From contig DLXL01000576.1 in NCBI GenBank assembly GCA_003448025.1, forward strand, positions 1 to 7,184: a stretch of 7,184 nucleotides of DNA, in the 5' to 3' direction. Positions 7,097 through 7,184 of the stretch are shown here, piece by piece (within the stretch, counting starts at the first letter, position 1; each line of letters begins with the position of its first letter). Under the pieces are notes generated by a model, which had not been told where the DNA came from, did not search any database, and saw only the letters and a program-made list of their open reading frames with translations. A program made the translations under genes and the position numbers. This DNA comes from Saprospirales bacterium. GTDB lineage: Bacteria > Bacteroidota > Bacteroidia > Chitinophagales > Saprospiraceae.

Positions 7097-7184
7097 ACTA
7101 AGGCACAAGGGCGCTAAGACACAAAGGTATTATTGGGCTTCAGCCCAATAATACCTTTGTGTCTTAGTGTCTTAGTGTCTTAGT
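7097..7184 (+). repeat. 88-nt inverted repeat after the VOC gene, possible terminator
   Basis: Bases 7097-7139 pair with 7142-7184: 43 positions, of which 38 are Watson-Crick, four G-T and one mismatch (7107/7174). The central 26 bp (7114-7139 with 7142-7167) is perfect around a TC spacer. The structure begins 16 bp after the VOC stop codon and fills the window to its last base, so it may extend further. It could end VOC transcription, but any U-tract would be outside the window. Its length is unusual for a plain terminator and suggests a repeat element. Confidence 0.85.
7160..7184 (+). repeat. Tandem octamer TGTCTTAG, three copies
   Basis: TGTCTTAG is repeated three times without change (7160-7167, 7168-7175, 7176-7183) and a following T reaches the window edge. 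The opposite arm of the inverted repeat (about 7097-7121) holds diverged complementary copies such as CTAAGGCA and CTAAGACA. From memory, similar GTGTCTTAGTG strings recur between genes in Bacteroidota genomes; I could not check this. Confidence 0.85.

Noticed and set aside
7097..7184. CRISPR array or transposon end
   Set aside because: The 8-bp tandem units have no spacers, and no transposase, target-site duplication or second terminal repeat is visible in the window.
1..7184. A novel multi-gene system
   Set aside because: The genes fall into at least five transcription units with unrelated household or metabolic roles; no conserved linkage or unknown multi-gene cluster is evident from sequence alone.

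Overview
The window looks like ordinary chromosome of a member of the Bacteroidota. Three things point there. All protein families read best against that phylum. Start codons generally lack a Shine-Dalgarno sequence. Four intergenic sites carry the Bacteroidota-type -7 box TAnnTTTG, three of them as the same 9-mer TACTTTTGC. I cannot place it at genus level; a Chitinophagales/Saprospirales-like organism is a guess.

Layout from left to right: (1) a 3'-truncated homogentisate 1,2-dioxygenase gene (hmgA, minus strand) running off the left edge; (2) mnmH (minus), a rhodanese plus P-loop enzyme that modifies the tRNA wobble uridine; (3) a strong 16-bp hairpin terminator; (4) a small exported DUF2807 / GIN-domain beta-helix protein (minus); (5) a 171-bp divergent intergenic region; (6) topA (plus), complete, encoding DNA topoisomerase I with a C-terminal repeat tail instead of zinc ribbons; (7) a converging two-gene minus-strand unit made of an esterase-D-like alpha/beta hydrolase followed 13 bp later by a small P-loop kinase resembling the archaeal type of CMP kinase; (8) a 129-bp divergent promoter region; (9) a plus-strand VOC (glyoxalase-like) protein; (10) an 88-nt inverted repeat with 43-nt arms and a tandem octamer that ends exactly at the right edge of the window.

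The genes do not form one pathway. hmgA belongs to tyrosine/phenylalanine catabolism, mnmH to tRNA modification, topA to chromosome supercoiling; the esterase/kinase pair and the VOC protein have no clear shared job. I found no mobile element, CRISPR array, RNA gene, defence locus or evident new system. The most interesting signals are structural. Both strong hairpins (1812-1847 and 7097-7184) carry wobble pairs that form G-U only in the RNA of the neighbouring upstream gene, which marks their working strand. The right-hand repeat may be a dispersed element and may be where an assembly stopped.
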